This document shows positions 42,818-54,122 of a stretch of DNA of 64,000 bases, one piece after another. Positions within the stretch are counted from its first letter, which is position 1. Each line of letters begins with the position of its first letter. A model generated the notes under the pieces. The model ran no database searches. It had not been told where the DNA came from and saw nothing but the letters and a program-made list of their open reading frames with translations. This DNA comes from Lysobacter terrestris (lineage in GTDB: Bacteria > Pseudomonadota > Gammaproteobacteria > Xanthomonadales > Xanthomonadaceae): assembly GCF_014489475.1 (NCBI RefSeq), contig NZ_CP060820.1, forward strand, positions 2,558,001 to 2,622,000, written 5' to 3'. Position numbers and translations under genes: made by a program.

Positions 42818-43561
42818 TCAGCGCCCCAATTCGAACACCACGTCCAGGTTCACGCTCAACGTGTTCTCGCCCGGCGACACCGAAGTGTCGGCTTCGGCCT
42901 TCATCGCCATCATCCCGCGCGCCATCGGCATCGGTGGGCTGAAGCCGCCGCCCTCGCTGATGCTGACGATTCGGCGCACCTTCATGCCCAGTGTCTTCGC
43001 ATACATCTCCGCGCGTGCCTGCGCGCTGGCGATGGCCTTCTGGCGCGCCTCGTCCAGGGCCTCGTCCTTCTTGTCGACGTCGAAGCTGGGGCCATTGATC
43101 TGGTTGGCGCCCACCGCGGCCAGGGTGTCGAGGATCTTGCCCAGCTTGGTGACGTCGCGGACGGTGATGCTGACCGTGTTGTTGGCCTCGTAACCGGTGA
43201 TCGTCGGCGGCTGGTTGTCGCGGTACTGGTAGGTCGGGTTGAGGTTGATGCCGCTGGTCTGCACGTCCTTCTCGGCGATGCCGGCGGCCTTGATCGCGGC
43301 GACGACCTTGGCCATCTGCTCGGCGTTGGCGCGCATCGCGGCGTTGGCATCGGTGGCGCGGGTGACCACGCCGGTGGACATGCGCGCGATGTCCGGCACG
43401 CGCCTGGCTTCACCCTGCGCCGAAACGTTCAGCAGGGTGCCGTCGGTGGCGACGAAGGGCGTGGTCTGGGCATTCGAGGACATCGGCGAGCAGGCTCCAA
43501 GGGTGAGGAAGGCAGCCAGCGCAAGCGGGCGCAGGGCAAGGCGGGACAGCGACTGGGGCAT
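42818..43561 (-). CDS. SIMPL-domain (DUF541) lipoprotein
   Basis: 247 residues from the ATG at 43561 with GGAG upstream. Lipobox LTLGAC at about 19-24. The SIMPL domain is clear (VSAQGEARRVPDIARMSTGVVTRATDANAAMRANAEQMAKVVAAIKAAGIAEKDVQTSGINLNPTYQY). E. coli YggE of this family is linked to oxidative-stress tolerance; its activity is unknown. Envelope-located. Confidence 0.9.
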   Translation of the reverse strand: MPQSLSRLALRPLALAAFLTLGACSPMSSNAQTTPFVATDGTLLNVSAQGEARRVPDIARMSTGVVTRATDANAAMRANAEQMAKVVAAIKAAGIAEKDVQTSGINLNPTYQYRDNQPPTITGYEANNTVSITVRDVTKLGKILDTLAAVGANQINGPSFDVDKKDEALDEARQKAIASAQARAEMYAKTLGMKVRRIVSISEGGGFSPPMPMARGMMAMKAEADTSVSPGENTLSVNLDVVFELGR

Positions 43562-43757
43562 GGGTCTGACTCCTTGTTGGACTGGGGGAAGCGCCAGCGT
43601 GCAGGGCACTGTGCGCGGGTACGGTAAACGATCCGTGAGCCGGGGCAGGGTTACGTGATCCCGGCCCGGGTGGGGTCCAGTCAGCCCGGGTTATCCTTCA
43701 GGCCTCGCGAATTTTCCCGCCACGCGCCCTCGAGGCCGCGTTGGCCACAAGGATCCG

Positions 43758-44360
43758 ATGCTCTATCTCGCCTCCCAATCGCCGCGCCGGCGCGAACTGC
43801 TGGGCCGCCTGGGCCTGCCGTTCGGCATCATCGACCTCGATGTGCCCGAGCAGCGCGCCCCGGGCGAGCCGGCCGAGGACTACGTGCGCCGCGTCGCGCG
43901 CGAGAAGGCGGGCGCCGGCCTGCTCAAGGTGATGGGCAACCCGGCCGCGCTGGTGCTGGGCAGTGATACCGAAGTGGTGCTCGACGACGAGGTCTTCGGC
44001 AAGCCGCGCGATGCCGAGGACGCCGCGGCGATGCTGCGCAAGCTCTCGGGACGCACGCACCAGGTCATCTCCGCGGTGTCGCTGGTGTCGCCCGCGCGCG
44101 AACTGCAGACCGTGTCGATTTCGGACGTCACCTTTACCGCGCTCACCGAAGCGCAGATCGCCGGCTACCTCGCCGGCGACCAGTGGCAGGGCAAGGCCGG
44201 CGCGTATGCGATCCAGGGCTTCGCCGAAACCTTCATCACCCGCCTGGGCGGCAGTTACTCCGGGGTGATGGGCCTGCCGGTGCACGAGACCGCGCAGCTG
44301 CTGCGCCAGTTCGGGCTCGAACCCATGCCCGCGGAAGCCGCGCCGGTGGCCACGCCATGA
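43758..44360 (+). CDS. maf: Maf/YhdE-like nucleoside triphosphate pyrophosphatase
   Basis: 200 residues. [19 protein letters not shown] at the N-terminus and [10 protein letters not shown] in the centre are Maf signatures (house-cleaning dTTP/UTP pyrophosphatase). TGA overlaps the ATG of rng (ATGA), so the two are coupled. Confidence 0.93.
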   Translation: MLYLASQSPRRRELLGRLGLPFGIIDLDVPEQRAPGEPAEDYVRRVAREKAGAGLLKVMGNPAALVLGSDTEVVLDDEVFGKPRDAEDAAAMLRKLSGRTHQVISAVSLVSPARELQTVSISDVTFTALTEAQIAGYLAGDQWQGKAGAYAIQGFAETFITRLGGSYSGVMGLPVHETAQLLRQFGLEPMPAEAAPVATP

Positions 44361-45850
44361 CCGAAGAGATCCTGGTCAACGTCACCCCGCGCGAAACCCG
44401 CGTCGCCGTGGTCGAGAACGGCATGCTGCAGGAGCTGCACATCGAGCGCGGCTGGCGCCGCGGCGTGGTCGGCAACATCTACAAGGGCCGCGTGCAGCGG
44501 GTGATGCCGGGCATGCAGGCGGCGTTCGTCGAGATCGGCCTGGATCGCGCCGCGTTCCTGCACGCCGCCGACATCGTCAAGCCGGCCCAGGTCGTCGCGG
44601 GCGAAGGCGAGGGCGATGCCGCCCCGCTGCCGCCGACGCCGACGCGGCCGATCGCCGAGCTGCTGCGCGAAGGCCAGGACATCATCGTGCAGGTGGTGAA
44701 GGACCCGATCGGCAGCAAGGGCGCGCGCCTGACCACGCAGCTGAGCATCCCCTCGCGTTACCTCGTGCTGCTGCCGCGCAACCGCGTGGTGGGTGTGTCG
44801 GCGCGCATCGAGGACGAAGCCGAGCGCGCACGCCTGAAGTCGCACGTCAGCACGCAATCCCCGGCCGGAGCGCAGCACGGCTACATCGTCCGCACCAATG
44901 CCGAAGGCCAGCCGGAAGAGGCGCTGGGCGAAGACATTGCCTACCTCAACCGCGCCTGGCAGCTGATCGAGGAGAAGTCCGCGAGCGCCAAGGTCGGCCA
45001 GTGCGTGTACGAAGACCTCAGCCTGCCGCTGCGCGCCGTGCGCGACCTGATGCGCAAGGACGTGGAGAAGGTGAAGGTCGATTCGCGCGAGACCTGCGAA
45101 CGCCTGAAGACCTTCGCCGCGCAGTACATGCCGGGCCTGGCCGAGAAGATCGAGCATTACACCGGCGCGCGCCCGATCTTCGACCTGTACGGCGTCGAGG
45201 ACGAGATCCAGCGCGCGCTGGACAAGGAAGTGCCGCTGAAGTCGGGCGGCTACCTGGTCATCGACCAGACCGAGGCGATGACCACGATCGACGTGAACAC
45301 CGGTTCATTCCTGGGCCAGCGCAACCTCGAGGAAACCGTCTATCGGACCAACCTCGAGGCCGCGCAGTCGGTCGCCCGTCAGCTGCGCCTGCGTAACCTT
45401 GGCGGCATCATCATCATCGACTTCATCGACATGACCGACGCCGAGCACAAGCGGCAGGTCCTGCGGCAGCTGGAGAAGTCGCTGACCCGCGACCACGCCA
45501 AGACCACGGTGTACGAGTTCTCGCCGCTGGGCCTGGTCGAGATGACGCGCAAGCGCACCACCGAGAGCCTGGAGCGCCAGCTCAGCGAGGCCTGCCACGA
45601 ATGCGGCGGCCGCGGCACGCTGAAGACGCCGGAAACAGTGACCTACGAAATCTTCCGCGAGATCGTCCGCCAGGTGCGCCAGTTCGACGCCGCGCGCCTG
45701 CTGGTGATCGCCTCGCCGAAGGTCGTCGCGCGCATCACCGACGAGGAATCCGCGTCGGTGGCGGAACTGGAGGAATTCCTCGGCAAGTCGATCCGCTTCC
45801 AGGCCGAAGAGCAGTACGCGCAGGAGCAGTTCGATGTCGTGCTGCTGTGA
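44357..45850 (+). CDS. rng: Ribonuclease G
   Basis: 497 residues. RNase E/G family: S1 domain near the start ([39 protein letters not shown]), catalytic region [35 protein letters not shown] with its metal-binding Asp, and the zinc-link CHECGGRG at about 415. Length fits RNase G rather than RNase E. Processes 16S rRNA 5' end and some mRNAs. Confidence 0.94.
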   Translation: MTEEILVNVTPRETRVAVVENGMLQELHIERGWRRGVVGNIYKGRVQRVMPGMQAAFVEIGLDRAAFLHAADIVKPAQVVAGEGEGDAAPLPPTPTRPIAELLREGQDIIVQVVKDPIGSKGARLTTQLSIPSRYLVLLPRNRVVGVSARIEDEAERARLKSHVSTQSPAGAQHGYIVRTNAEGQPEEALGEDIAYLNRAWQLIEEKSASAKVGQCVYEDLSLPLRAVRDLMRKDVEKVKVDSRETCERLKTFAAQYMPGLAEKIEHYTGARPIFDLYGVEDEIQRALDKEVPLKSGGYLVIDQTEAMTTIDVNTGSFLGQRNLEETVYRTNLEAAQSVARQLRLRNLGGIIIIDFIDMTDAEHKRQVLRQLEKSLTRDHAKTTVYEFSPLGLVEMTRKRTTESLERQLSEACHECGGRGTLKTPETVTYEIFREIVRQVRQFDAARLLVIASPKVVARITDEESASVAELEEFLGKSIRFQAEEQYAQEQFDVVLL

Positions 45851-45852
45851 AG

Positions 45853-45941
45853 CCGGGATTCGTGATTCGGGATGCGGGATTCGCCAAAGCGAAGACCTGA
45901 TCCTGGTTTGCCGAATCCCCAATCCCCAATCCCGAATCCCG
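45853..45941. repeat. Intergenic inverted repeat built from GGGATTCG units
   Basis: Three GGGATTCG-like units (45854-45883) face three CGAATCCC/CAATCCC-like units (45912-45941) between rng and yhdP; they could form a long imperfect hairpin. Similar runs are common in xanthomonad intergenic DNA. Confidence 0.7.
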
Positions 45942-45967
45942 TCAGCGGCGCGCGGAGCGCGACGCTG

Positions 45968-48900
45968 ATGCCCACCCCCCTGCGCCGCCGCCTGCGCATG
46001 GCCCGCCGTGGTGCCGTGTACACGGCGGCCATCGTGCTGGTGCTGATCGCCGTGCTGCTGGGCGCGGCGAGCCAGGTGCTGCCGCTGGCCGAACGCCATC
46101 CCGAGCGCATCGCCGCGTGGCTCAGCGAGCGTGCCGGCCGGCCGGTGGCGTTCGATCGCGTCGAGACCGCGTGGACGCGCCGCGGCCCGTTGCTGAAGCT
46201 CGACAACCTGCGCATCGGCGAGGGCGCGCGCGCCTTCACCGTCGGCGACACCGAGATGCTGGTTTCGGTGTACGCCGGCCTGCTGCCGGGGCACGCGTTT
46301 TCCGAACTGCGCCTGCGCGGGCTCGACCTCACCCTGGAACGCGCCGCCGACGGTCGTTGGCAGGTGCGCGGCCTGCCCGGGCAGCAGCAGGCGGGCAGCG
46401 ATCCGTTCTCCGCGCTGGAAGGCCTGGGCGAGTTGCAGGTGATCGGCGGCAAGCTCGCCGTGATCGCGCCGTCGCTCGGCATCGATGCGCGCATCCCCAG
46501 GGCGCACCTGCGCCTGCGCGTCGACGGCAAGCGCGTGCGGGCCGGCGTGCGCGCATGGCCGCACCTGGACGGGACGCCGCTGGATGCGGTGGTGGACTTC
46601 GACCGCAGCAAGGGCGATGGCCGCGTCTACGCGGGCGCCAAGCGCGTGGATCTCGCGGCGTGGTCGTCGTTGTTGCGTGCGCACGGCATCGCCGTCGAAA
46701 GCGGCGTCGGCCGTGCCGAAGCCTGGGCGGTGCTGCGCGACAAGCGCATCGCTGGCATCACCCTCGACGCCAAGCTCGACGGCGTGGTCCTGCGCGGCAA
46801 TCCCATCGATGCCGGCACGGCTGCCGCGCCACCGCGCCGCCGCTTCGACCACGTCGAGGCCAATGCGGCTTACCGGCTGGTCAAGGGGGGCTGGCGCGTG
46901 GACGCATCGCGCCTGCGCATCGGCCGCGCCGACACGTTGCAGAAGCTGGACGGGCTGCTGGTCGCCGGCGGGGAGAACTACGCGGTGCAGGCGCGCGAGG
47001 TCGATGCCGGCCCGCTGTTCGCCGCGCTCGCACTGAGTGACAGCCTGTCGCCGGGTCTGCGCCGCTGGCTGCAGGCGGCCAAGCCCAGCGCGGTGTTGCG
47101 CGATGTCGAAGTCGCCGGTCGACGCGGCGGTGCGTTGCGTGCGCATGCCGGCATCAGCGACCTCGGTTTCGATCCGGTCGGCAAGTCGCCGGGTGTGCAC
47201 GGGCTCGGCGGCGCGATCGACGGCGACGGCGACGGTTTCACCCTGCGCTTCGATCCCCGTGCGGAGGTGCGCTTCGACTGGCCGGAAGGCTTCGGCGTCG
47301 TCCACACGCTGAAGCTGCGCGGCGAAGCCGGCGGCTGGCGCGAAGGCGCGGGCTGGCGCGTCGCCACGACGGCGTTGCGCATCGATGCGCGCACGCAGTA
47401 CGGCAGCTACGGCGCCAATGCGCGCGGTGGCCTGTGGTGGCAGGGCGACGCCACGCGGCCATGGATCGACATCGCCGCCGAAATCGACGACACCGCCGTG
47501 CCGGTGGCCAAGAGCTTCTGGCTGCGCAAGGACATGGCGCCGACCGCCGTGCATTGGCTGGACACGGCGCTGGTGGCGGGCACCGTGACCGACGGCCGCG
47601 CGGTGATCTCGGGCGACCTGGACGACTGGCCGTTCCGCGACAACACCGGCCTGTTCGAAGCGACCGGCCGCATCCGCGACGCGACCATCCGCTTCAACGA
47701 AGGCTGGCCGGCGGCCCAGGGGCTCGAAGCGGACACGCGCTTCACCGGCATCGGCTTCGACGTGGACGGCACCGGCCGCCTGGGCGAAGTCGGCATCCGC
47801 CGCATCCACGCCGACATCGACGACTACCGCGGCGGTGCGCTGACGGTGAAGGCCGAGGGCAACGGCGATGCCAACCAGCTGCTCACCGTGCTCAAGCAGA
47901 GCCCGCTGCAGAAGGAACACGCCGACACGTTCGCCAACGTCCGCGCCAGCGGGCCGGCCGATGTCGGCTTCGGCCTGGAACTGCCGCTGCAGCACGGCAA
48001 GGAGATGTCGATCGACGGCACGGTCGGGCTGAAGAACGCACGGCTCGCCGATCCACGCTGGAAGCTGGCCTTCGACCAGGTCAACGGCACCGCGGTGTAT
48101 TCGCGCGGCGGCTTCAAGGCCGAGGATCTCGCGGTGCGCCACGAAGGCGAACCCGGCAAGCTCTCGCTGCGCGCGGGCAGCGACTACGTGCGCAATGCCG
48201 CGCATGTGTTCGAAGCCGGGCTCGACGCGAGCATGGGGGCCGCGGAGCTGATCGACCGCGCCGAGGACATGGCCTGGATCAAGCCCTACCTCGCGGGACG
48301 CTCCACCTGGACGGTGGGCATCGCCATCCCGAAGTCGGCGCCGGGCAAGCCCGCACCGACCCTGCTGAAACTGGATTCGAACCTGGTCGGCACCGCGCTC
48401 TCGCTGCCCGCGCCGATGCGCAAGGCGGCCGGCGCGGCGCTGGCGACCACGATCGAGACGCCGTTGCCGCTGGGCAGCGGCGACATCCTGGTCGGTTTCG
48501 GCAACGTCATGGCGCTGCGCGCGCGCAGCGGCAACGGCGCGACCGGCGTGCGCGTGGCGCTGGGCGCGAGCCGCGTGGACGAGGCCGCACCGGCGTCGGG
48601 CCTCGTCGCCAGCGGCCGCGCCGAGACGCTCGACGCGATCGACTGGATCGCGCTCACCCGCGGCGGCGAAGGCGGCAGCAAGCTGCCGCTGCAGCGCATC
48701 GACGTGACCGCGCACCGGTTGCAGTTGCTGGGCGGCACGTTCCCGGACACGCGCGTGGTCGTCGCGCCCGCGGCACGCGGCGCGATCGCGATCCAGGCGG
48801 AAGGCGCCGCGCTCGAGGGCGCGCTGCTGGTGCCGGCCAGCGCGAACGAAGCGATCGCTGGGCGCATGCAACGGGTGTACTGGCGCGCGGCGACCACGGC

Positions 48901-49831
48901 GGCGGGCGGTACCGATTCCGAATCCACGGCTCCCGCGGCCTCGACGGCGCGCGCGACCAGTACCGGCGACGACATCGATCCCGCCAATATCCCCGCGCTC
49001 ACCATCGACATGGACGAGCTGCGCCTGGGCGATGCGCGCCTGGGCGAGGCGAAGGTGCGCACGCGCCCGACCGCGGCCGGCATGCGCATCGAACAGCTGC
49101 AGACGCGCGCGCCCAAGCACCGCATCGACCTCAGCGGCGACTGGACCGGTCGCGGCGCGGCGGCGAACACGCGGCTCAAGGTCGACATCGGCAGCGACGA
49201 CTTCGGCGCGTTGCTGGCCGGGTTCGGCATGGGCAAGCGGCTGGGCGGCGGCGAGGGCACGGTGAAGTTCGATGCCGGCTGGCCGGGCAGCCCGGTGGCC
49301 TTCCGGCTCGATGGACTGGAAGGCAGCCTGCAGCTCGACGCACGCGAAGGCCGCCTGCTGGAGATCGAACCCGGCGCCGGCCGCGTGCTCGGCCTGTTGA
49401 GCCTGGCGCAGCTGCCCAAGCGCCTGACCCTCGACTTCCGCGACTTCTTCTCCAAGGGCTTCGCGTTCAACGAGATGAAGGGCACGGTGCGCTTCGGCAA
49501 CGGCCAGGCGCGCAGCGACAAGCTGCTGATCGACGGTCCCGCGGCGACGATCGACATCAGCGGCACCGCCAACCTGCACGCGCAGAGCTTCGACCAGACC
49601 ATCGAGGTGCGGCCCAAGGCCGGCAACCTGCTCACCGCAATCGGCGCGGTGGCCGGCGGCCCGGTGGGGGCGGCGATCGGCGCGGCCGCCAACGTGGTCC
49701 TGAGCAAGCCGATCGGCTCCATGGCCGCCAAGACCTACCGCGTCACCGGGCCCTGGAAGGAACCGAAGGTCGAGGTGATTTCACGCGAACAGGGCCGCGT
49801 CGAGGCCTCGCTGCGACCGCCGGCCGGCTGA
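45968..49831 (+). CDS. yhdP: YhdP-type AsmA-like envelope protein
   Basis: 1287 residues from the ATG at 45968. One N-terminal membrane helix (about 15-35) followed by a very long beta-rich periplasmic domain, the layout of YhdP/TIGR02099 proteins. These span the periplasm and are implicated in phospholipid transport to the outer membrane. C-terminal AsmA-like part includes [40 protein letters not shown]. Standard position between rng and tldD. Confidence 0.9.
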   Translation: MPTPLRRRLRMARRGAVYTAAIVLVLIAVLLGAASQVLPLAERHPERIAAWLSERAGRPVAFDRVETAWTRRGPLLKLDNLRIGEGARAFTVGDTEMLVSVYAGLLPGHAFSELRLRGLDLTLERAADGRWQVRGLPGQQQAGSDPFSALEGLGELQVIGGKLAVIAPSLGIDARIPRAHLRLRVDGKRVRAGVRAWPHLDGTPLDAVVDFDRSKGDGRVYAGAKRVDLAAWSSLLRAHGIAVESGVGRAEAWAVLRDKRIAGITLDAKLDGVVLRGNPIDAGTAAAPPRRRFDHVEANAAYRLVKGGWRVDASRLRIGRADTLQKLDGLLVAGGENYAVQAREVDAGPLFAALALSDSLSPGLRRWLQAAKPSAVLRDVEVAGRRGGALRAHAGISDLGFDPVGKSPGVHGLGGAIDGDGDGFTLRFDPRAEVRFDWPEGFGVVHTLKLRGEAGGWREGAGWRVATTALRIDARTQYGSYGANARGGLWWQGDATRPWIDIAAEIDDTAVPVAKSFWLRKDMAPTAVHWLDTALVAGTVTDGRAVISGDLDDWPFRDNTGLFEATGRIRDATIRFNEGWPAAQGLEADTRFTGIGFDVDGTGRLGEVGIRRIHADIDDYRGGALTVKAEGNGDANQLLTVLKQSPLQKEHADTFANVRASGPADVGFGLELPLQHGKEMSIDGTVGLKNARLADPRWKLAFDQVNGTAVYSRGGFKAEDLAVRHEGEPGKLSLRAGSDYVRNAAHVFEAGLDASMGAAELIDRAEDMAWIKPYLAGRSTWTVGIAIPKSAPGKPAPTLLKLDSNLVGTALSLPAPMRKAAGAALATTIETPLPLGSGDILVGFGNVMALRARSGNGATGVRVALGASRVDEAAPASGLVASGRAETLDAIDWIALTRGGEGGSKLPLQRIDVTAHRLQLLGGTFPDTRVVVAPAARGAIAIQAEGAALEGALLVPASANEAIAGRMQRVYWRAATTAAGGTDSESTAPAASTARATSTGDDIDPANIPALTIDMDELRLGDARLGEAKVRTRPTAAGMRIEQLQTRAPKHRIDLSGDWTGRGAAANTRLKVDIGSDDFGALLAGFGMGKRLGGGEGTVKFDAGWPGSPVAFRLDGLEGSLQLDAREGRLLEIEPGAGRVLGLLSLAQLPKRLTLDFRDFFSKGFAFNEMKGTVRFGNGQARSDKLLIDGPAATIDISGTANLHAQSFDQTIEVRPKAGNLLTAIGAVAGGPVGAAIGAAANVVLSKPIGSMAAKTYRVTGPWKEPKVEVISREQGRVEASLRPPAG

Positions 49832-49947
49832 GCGGCCGCTTGGGTTCGCGCCGGCGGACCACCATCTGGTCCATGATGGCCCGAGGGCTAGCCCCTGGGC
49901 CGCGCCTTTCCGGGTGTTCCCGCCTTTTCTTATTTTCCGGTTTCCTG

Positions 49948-51390
49948 ATGACCCTTCCGATCCAGCTCGCCGAATCCCGCCTCCTGCTGCCAGCCGGCCT
50001 CGACACCGACGGCCTCGAACGCGCCTTCGGCACGCTGCTGGGGCCGGGCGTCGACTTCGGCGATCTTTACTTCCAGCACGCGCGCCGCGAGAGCTGGACG
50101 GTGGAGGACGGCATCGTCAAGGAAGGCGCGCATTCGATCGAACAGGGCGTGGGCGTGCGCGCGATCAGCGGCGAGAAGACCGGCTTCGCCTATTCGGATG
50201 AAATCAATACGGCGGCGTTGCTGGAAGCTTCGAAGTCGGCGCGTGCCATCGCCCGCGACGGTTCGGTGCAGAACGCGCGTTCGCTGGCCCGTGGCAACGG
50301 CCGCGCCCTGTATTCGAGCGAGGACCCGATCGATTCGCTCGGCAACGAGGAAAAGGTCGAGGCGCTGCGCCGCATCGATCGCTACGTGCGCGCCGCCGAC
50401 CCGCGCGTGCAGCAGGTGATCGTGAGCCTGTCCGGCGGTGTCGATACCGTGCTGGTCGCGCGCAGCGACGGCGTGCTCGCCGCGGACGTGCGCCCACTGG
50501 TGCGCTTCAACGTGCAGGTGATCGTCGAGCAGAACGGCCGCCGCGAAAGCGGTTATGCCGGCGGTGGCGGCCGTTACTCGTACGCGGAACTGCTCGGCGG
50601 CGGCAAGCCCGAAGCACTGGCCAAGGAAGCCATCCGCCAGGCGCTGGTGAATCTCGAAGCCATCGACGCACCGGCCGGCGTCATGCCGGTGGTGCTCGGT
50701 TCGGGTTGGCCCGGCGTGTTGTTGCACGAAGCGGTGGGCCACGGCCTGGAAGGCGACTTCAACCGCAAGGGCACCTCGACGTATGCGGGGCGCATCGGCC
50801 AGCGCGTGGCCTCGCCGGGCGTCACCATCGTCGACGACGGTACGTTGCCGGGCCGCCGTGGTTCGCTCAACGTCGACGACGAAGGCACGCCGACCCATTG
50901 CACCACGCTGATCGAAGACGGCGTGCTGGTCGGCTACATGCAGGACACGCTCAACGCGCGCCTGATGGGCATGGCGCCCACCGGCAACGGCCGCCGCGAA
51001 TCCTTTGCGCACCTGCCGATGCCGCGCATGACCAATACCTACATGCTCGCCGGTACGCACGATCCGGAAGAAATGATCCGCTCGGTGAAGAAGGGCCTGT
51101 ACGCGGTCAACTTCGGCGGTGGCCAGGTCGACATCACCTCGGGCAAGTACGTGTTCTCGGCGACCGAGGCCTACCTGATCGAGGACGGGAAGATCACCGC
51201 ACCGGTGAAGGGCGCGACGCTGATCGGCAACGGCCCGGAAACCATGCAGCGGGTGAAGATGATCGGCCACGACCTCGCCCTGGACGAAGGCGTGGGCGTG
51301 TGCGGCAAGGACGGGCAGAGCGTTCCGGTCGGCGTGGGCCAGCCCTCGCTGCTGATCGAGGCGATCACGGTGGGCGGCACGCAGGCTTGA
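49948..51390 (+). CDS. tldD: Metalloprotease TldD
   Basis: 480 residues. Catalytic subunit of the TldD/TldE peptidase pair. Zinc motif [11 protein letters not shown] with His260 and Glu261, and the C-terminal [40 protein letters not shown] typical of the family. Partner PmbA/TldE is encoded at 52244-53605. Confidence 0.95.
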   Translation: MTLPIQLAESRLLLPAGLDTDGLERAFGTLLGPGVDFGDLYFQHARRESWTVEDGIVKEGAHSIEQGVGVRAISGEKTGFAYSDEINTAALLEASKSARAIARDGSVQNARSLARGNGRALYSSEDPIDSLGNEEKVEALRRIDRYVRAADPRVQQVIVSLSGGVDTVLVARSDGVLAADVRPLVRFNVQVIVEQNGRRESGYAGGGGRYSYAELLGGGKPEALAKEAIRQALVNLEAIDAPAGVMPVVLGSGWPGVLLHEAVGHGLEGDFNRKGTSTYAGRIGQRVASPGVTIVDDGTLPGRRGSLNVDDEGTPTHCTTLIEDGVLVGYMQDTLNARLMGMAPTGNGRRESFAHLPMPRMTNTYMLAGTHDPEEMIRSVKKGLYAVNFGGGQVDITSGKYVFSATEAYLIEDGKITAPVKGATLIGNGPETMQRVKMIGHDLALDEGVGVCGKDGQSVPVGVGQPSLLIEAITVGGTQA

Positions 51391-51448
51391 TGACCGCGAT
51401 TGGTGCGTTCGGATTCGGGATGCGTGACCAGCAATGCATTTGCTCGTC

Positions 51449-51477
51449 ATCCCGGCGCAAGCCGGGATCCAGTTTTT
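51449..51477 (+). terminator. Hairpin with T-run after tldD
   Basis: ATCCCGGC and GCCGGGAT around GCAA, followed by CCAGTTTTT, 59 bases after tldD. A second copy of the same hairpin core lies inverted at 51531-51548. Confidence 0.65.
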
Positions 51478-51530
51478 CGCCGGGTGCCGCTAGATGATTG
51501 AGCCGCGTCGCCAGCTGTCCAAGGACCGGG

Positions 51531-51548
51531 TCCCGGCTTGCGCCGGGA
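51531..51548 (-). repeat. Second copy of the tldD-downstream hairpin, inverted
   Basis: TCCCGGC TTGC GCCGGGA followed by TGATGG, the reverse complement of the core at 51449-51468; sits eight bases from the darP stop and may terminate it. Confidence 0.6.
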
Positions 51549-51556
51549 TGATGGCA

Positions 51557-52150
51557 TCAGGTGTCCCGGCTGTCGTCGAAATCGTCGTCGTCGAGTCCGT
51601 CGTCGCCCGGGCCCTGCTCATCGGCCTGCGCATCGCCAACCAGCAATTCGCGCAGTTCGCGATACAGCTCGCGGAACGCGCGCGGCGGCTTGTTGCGCTT
51701 GCGCTCTTCCAGCGTGTTGCGCACCAGCTGGCGCAGCGACTGGCGGTCGGCGCGCGGGTATTCGTCGAGCAGTTGCGCCAGCGCCGCGTCGCCTTCGGCG
51801 AGCAGCTTCTCGCGCCAGGCCTCGACGCGGTGCATCGCCGCGGTTTCGCGCCGCGCGGCTTCGCCCTTCTCGTCGAGCGCGTCGCGGATCGCTTCCAGCA
51901 CCTCGTCGTCCTCGCGGCGCATCTGCTTGGCCAGGAACTGCAGCTGGCGCTTGTGCGCAATCTGCGCGGTGATGCGCTTGCACTCGCGGATGTGCGGCAG
52001 CAGCGATTCGGGCACCGGCAGCTTGGCCAGCTGCGCCTCGGTCAGCGAGACCAGCTTCTCGCCCAGCGCCAGCACCTCCAGCGCGTCGCGCCGGTTCTGG
52101 CTGCGGCTGGGGCTGAGGAATTCACCGGTTTCGTCGTCACGACCACGCAT
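51557..52150 (-). CDS. darP: Ribosome-associated protein DarP (YjgA)
   Basis: 197 residues from the ATG at 52150. YjgA/DarP family: [67 protein letters not shown] is characteristic. Acts in late 50S ribosomal subunit assembly. Acidic tail [15 protein letters not shown]. Divergent from pmbA. Confidence 0.93.
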   Translation of the reverse strand: MRGRDDETGEFLSPSRSQNRRDALEVLALGEKLVSLTEAQLAKLPVPESLLPHIRECKRITAQIAHKRQLQFLAKQMRREDDEVLEAIRDALDEKGEAARRETAAMHRVEAWREKLLAEGDAALAQLLDEYPRADRQSLRQLVRNTLEERKRNKPPRAFRELYRELRELLVGDAQADEQGPGDDGLDDDDFDDSRDT

Positions 52151-52243
52151 TGCACACCACCATTGCTGTAGGTGCCGGTCCGGCCGGCACGCTCGAAAAC
52201 ACAGGCCGGGCACGCCCGGCGCAACAAATCAAAGGATAAGGCA

Positions 52244-53605
52244 TTGAACACCACCATCGCCTCCGTCAACGACGACAGCCAGGCCCGCCTGGACCGCCTT
52301 GCCGACATCGCCCAGCGCCTACTCGATCGTTGCCGGGCGCGCGGTGCCAGCCAGGCCGAGGTGTCGAGCTCGGAAGAGACCGGCCTGACCGTCAACGTGC
52401 GCATGGGCGAAGTCGAGACGGTCGAGGCCACGCGCGACCGCGGCATCGCCGTCACCGTCTACTTCGGCCAGTGCAAGGGCAGCGCCAGCACCGCGGACCT
52501 GCGCGAGGACAGCCTGGATGCCACGGTCGAGCAGGCCTGCGCGATCGCGCGCCACACCGAGGACGACGCCGCGGCCGGGCTCGCCGATCGCGAGCTGATG
52601 GCGACCGACCTGCGCGAATTCGACGGCTGGCACCCCTGGGCGATCGAGGCCGACCACGCCATCGACCTCGCCCTGGCCTGCGAGACCGCGGGCCGCGACG
52701 TCGACCGGCGCGTGGAGAATTCGGACGGCGCCTCGCTTGGCAGCGGCAGCAGCCTGAGCGTGTACGCCAATTCGCACGGCTTCCTCGGCCGCGAGCGCAG
52801 CACCAGCCACAGCATCGGCTGCGCCCTGATCGCCGGTCGCGGCGACGCGATGCAGCGCGACGGCTGGTACAGCTACGCGCTCGCCGCCGAAGACCTCGAG
52901 GCCGCCACCGCCATCGGCCGCCGCGCCGCCGAGCGCGCGGTATCGCGGCTCGCGCCGCGGCAGGTGCCCACGGGCGAATACCCGGTCGTGTTCGCGGCGG
53001 AAGTCGCGCGCTCGCTCATCGGTCACCTGATCGGCGCGGTGTCGGGCGGCGCGCTGTACCGCAAGGCCAGCTTCCTGGTCGACAGCGCGGGGACGCAGCT
53101 GTTTCCGGAATGGTTCGCGATCGACGAACTGCCGTTCCTGCGCCGCGGCCTGCGCTCGTCCGCCTTCGATGCCGAAGGCGTGGCCACCCGCGAGGCGCCG
53201 CTGGTGAGCGCGGGCGTGCTGCAGCGTTACGTGCTCGGCAGCTATTCGGCGCGCAAGCTCGGCCTGCGCAGCACCGGCAACGCCGGCGGCGTGCACAACC
53301 TGCAGGTGGCGGCGAATGCCGGCGACCTGGATGCGATGCTGCGCGGGATGGGCCGTGGCCTGCTGGTCACCGAGCTGATGGGGCAGGGCGTGAACACCGT
53401 GACCGGCGACTATTCGCGCGGCGCGGCCGGCTTCTGGATCGAGGACGGAGCGATCGCGTTCCCGGTCGATGGCATCACCATCGCCGGCAACCTGCGCGGC
53501 ATGTTCGGCGCGATCGAAGCGGTGGGCACCGACATCGATCCGCGTTCGCACATCCGCACCGGATCCATCCTGGTCGGGCGCATGACGGTCGCCGGCGAAA
53601 GCTGA
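52244..53605 (+). CDS. pmbA: Metalloprotease-associated protein PmbA (TldE)
   Basis: 453 residues from a TTG at 52244, supported by AAAGGATAAGG upstream and the start MNTTIASVNDD. Family sequence is clear (SSEETGLTVNVRMGEVETVEATRDRGIAVTVYFGQCKGSASTADL; LQVAANAGDLDAMLRGMGRGLLVTELMGQGVNTVTGDYSRGAAGFWIEDG). Non-catalytic partner of TldD in processing of microcin- and CcdA-type peptides. Confidence 0.93.
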   Translation: MNTTIASVNDDSQARLDRLADIAQRLLDRCRARGASQAEVSSSEETGLTVNVRMGEVETVEATRDRGIAVTVYFGQCKGSASTADLREDSLDATVEQACAIARHTEDDAAAGLADRELMATDLREFDGWHPWAIEADHAIDLALACETAGRDVDRRVENSDGASLGSGSSLSVYANSHGFLGRERSTSHSIGCALIAGRGDAMQRDGWYSYALAAEDLEAATAIGRRAAERAVSRLAPRQVPTGEYPVVFAAEVARSLIGHLIGAVSGGALYRKASFLVDSAGTQLFPEWFAIDELPFLRRGLRSSAFDAEGVATREAPLVSAGVLQRYVLGSYSARKLGLRSTGNAGGVHNLQVAANAGDLDAMLRGMGRGLLVTELMGQGVNTVTGDYSRGAAGFWIEDGAIAFPVDGITIAGNLRGMFGAIEAVGTDIDPRSHIRTGSILVGRMTVAGES

Positions 53606-53694
53606 GCCGCGCGCCTTGACAGTGCCGGATGGGCGCGGGACAGTGCCGGCACCATTCGTCCGGCAGCCATCGGCTGCCCTGCTAGGGGAAAGCA

Positions 53695-54042
53695 ATGAAC
53701 GATATCTCTGCGGAAGAGAAGACCTGGGGCATGCTCGCCCACCTGTCGTCGCTGGCCGGCTTCTTCATTCCCTTCGGGAACGTGATCGGTCCGCTGATCG
53801 TGTGGCTGATCAAGAAGGACACCATGCCGTTCGTCGCGGACCAGGGCAAGGAAGCGCTGAACTTCAACATCACCGTCGCCATCGCGGCGATCATCAGCGG
53901 CATCCTGATCTTCGTGGTGATCGGCTTCCTGCTGCTCGCGGTCGTCGCCGTGGGTTGGCTGGTGCTGACCATCCTCGCCTGCATCGAGGCGAACAAGGGC
54001 GTGGCGTACCGCTATCCCTTCACCCTGCGCCTGATCAGCTGA
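53695..54042 (+). CDS. DUF4870 small membrane protein
   Basis: 115 residues. AEEKTWGMLAHLSSLAGFFIPFGNVIGPLIVWLIKKDTMPFVADQGKEALNFNI is the DUF4870 (Tic20-like) signature; three membrane helices. Function unknown. AGGGGAAAG precedes the ATG. A direct repeat GACAGTGCCGG occurs twice in the 90-base upstream gap (about 53618-53650). Confidence 0.88.
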   Translation: MNDISAEEKTWGMLAHLSSLAGFFIPFGNVIGPLIVWLIKKDTMPFVADQGKEALNFNITVAIAAIISGILIFVVIGFLLLAVVAVGWLVLTILACIEANKGVAYRYPFTLRLIS

Positions 54043-54060
54043 GGGTTGCGCCATTGCATG

Positions 54061-54095
54061 CAGGAACGCCGGCCCAGTGCCGGCGTTCCTGTTTT
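54061..54095. terminator. Bidirectional terminator between DUF4870 gene and ispA
   Basis: CAGGAACGCCGGC and GCCGGCGTTCCTG form a 13-bp stem with a 5-base loop, followed by TTTT on the plus strand. Confidence 0.85.
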
Positions 54096-54122
54096 CGGGA
54101 GCTGTGATTCTGCGGGACGCGA

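Noticed and set aside
45305-49579. 1424-codon minus-strand frame opposite yhdP
   Set aside because: Antisense shadow of a high-GC gene; composition rich in Arg, Ala and His and no domain, while the plus-strand frame is a clear YhdP.
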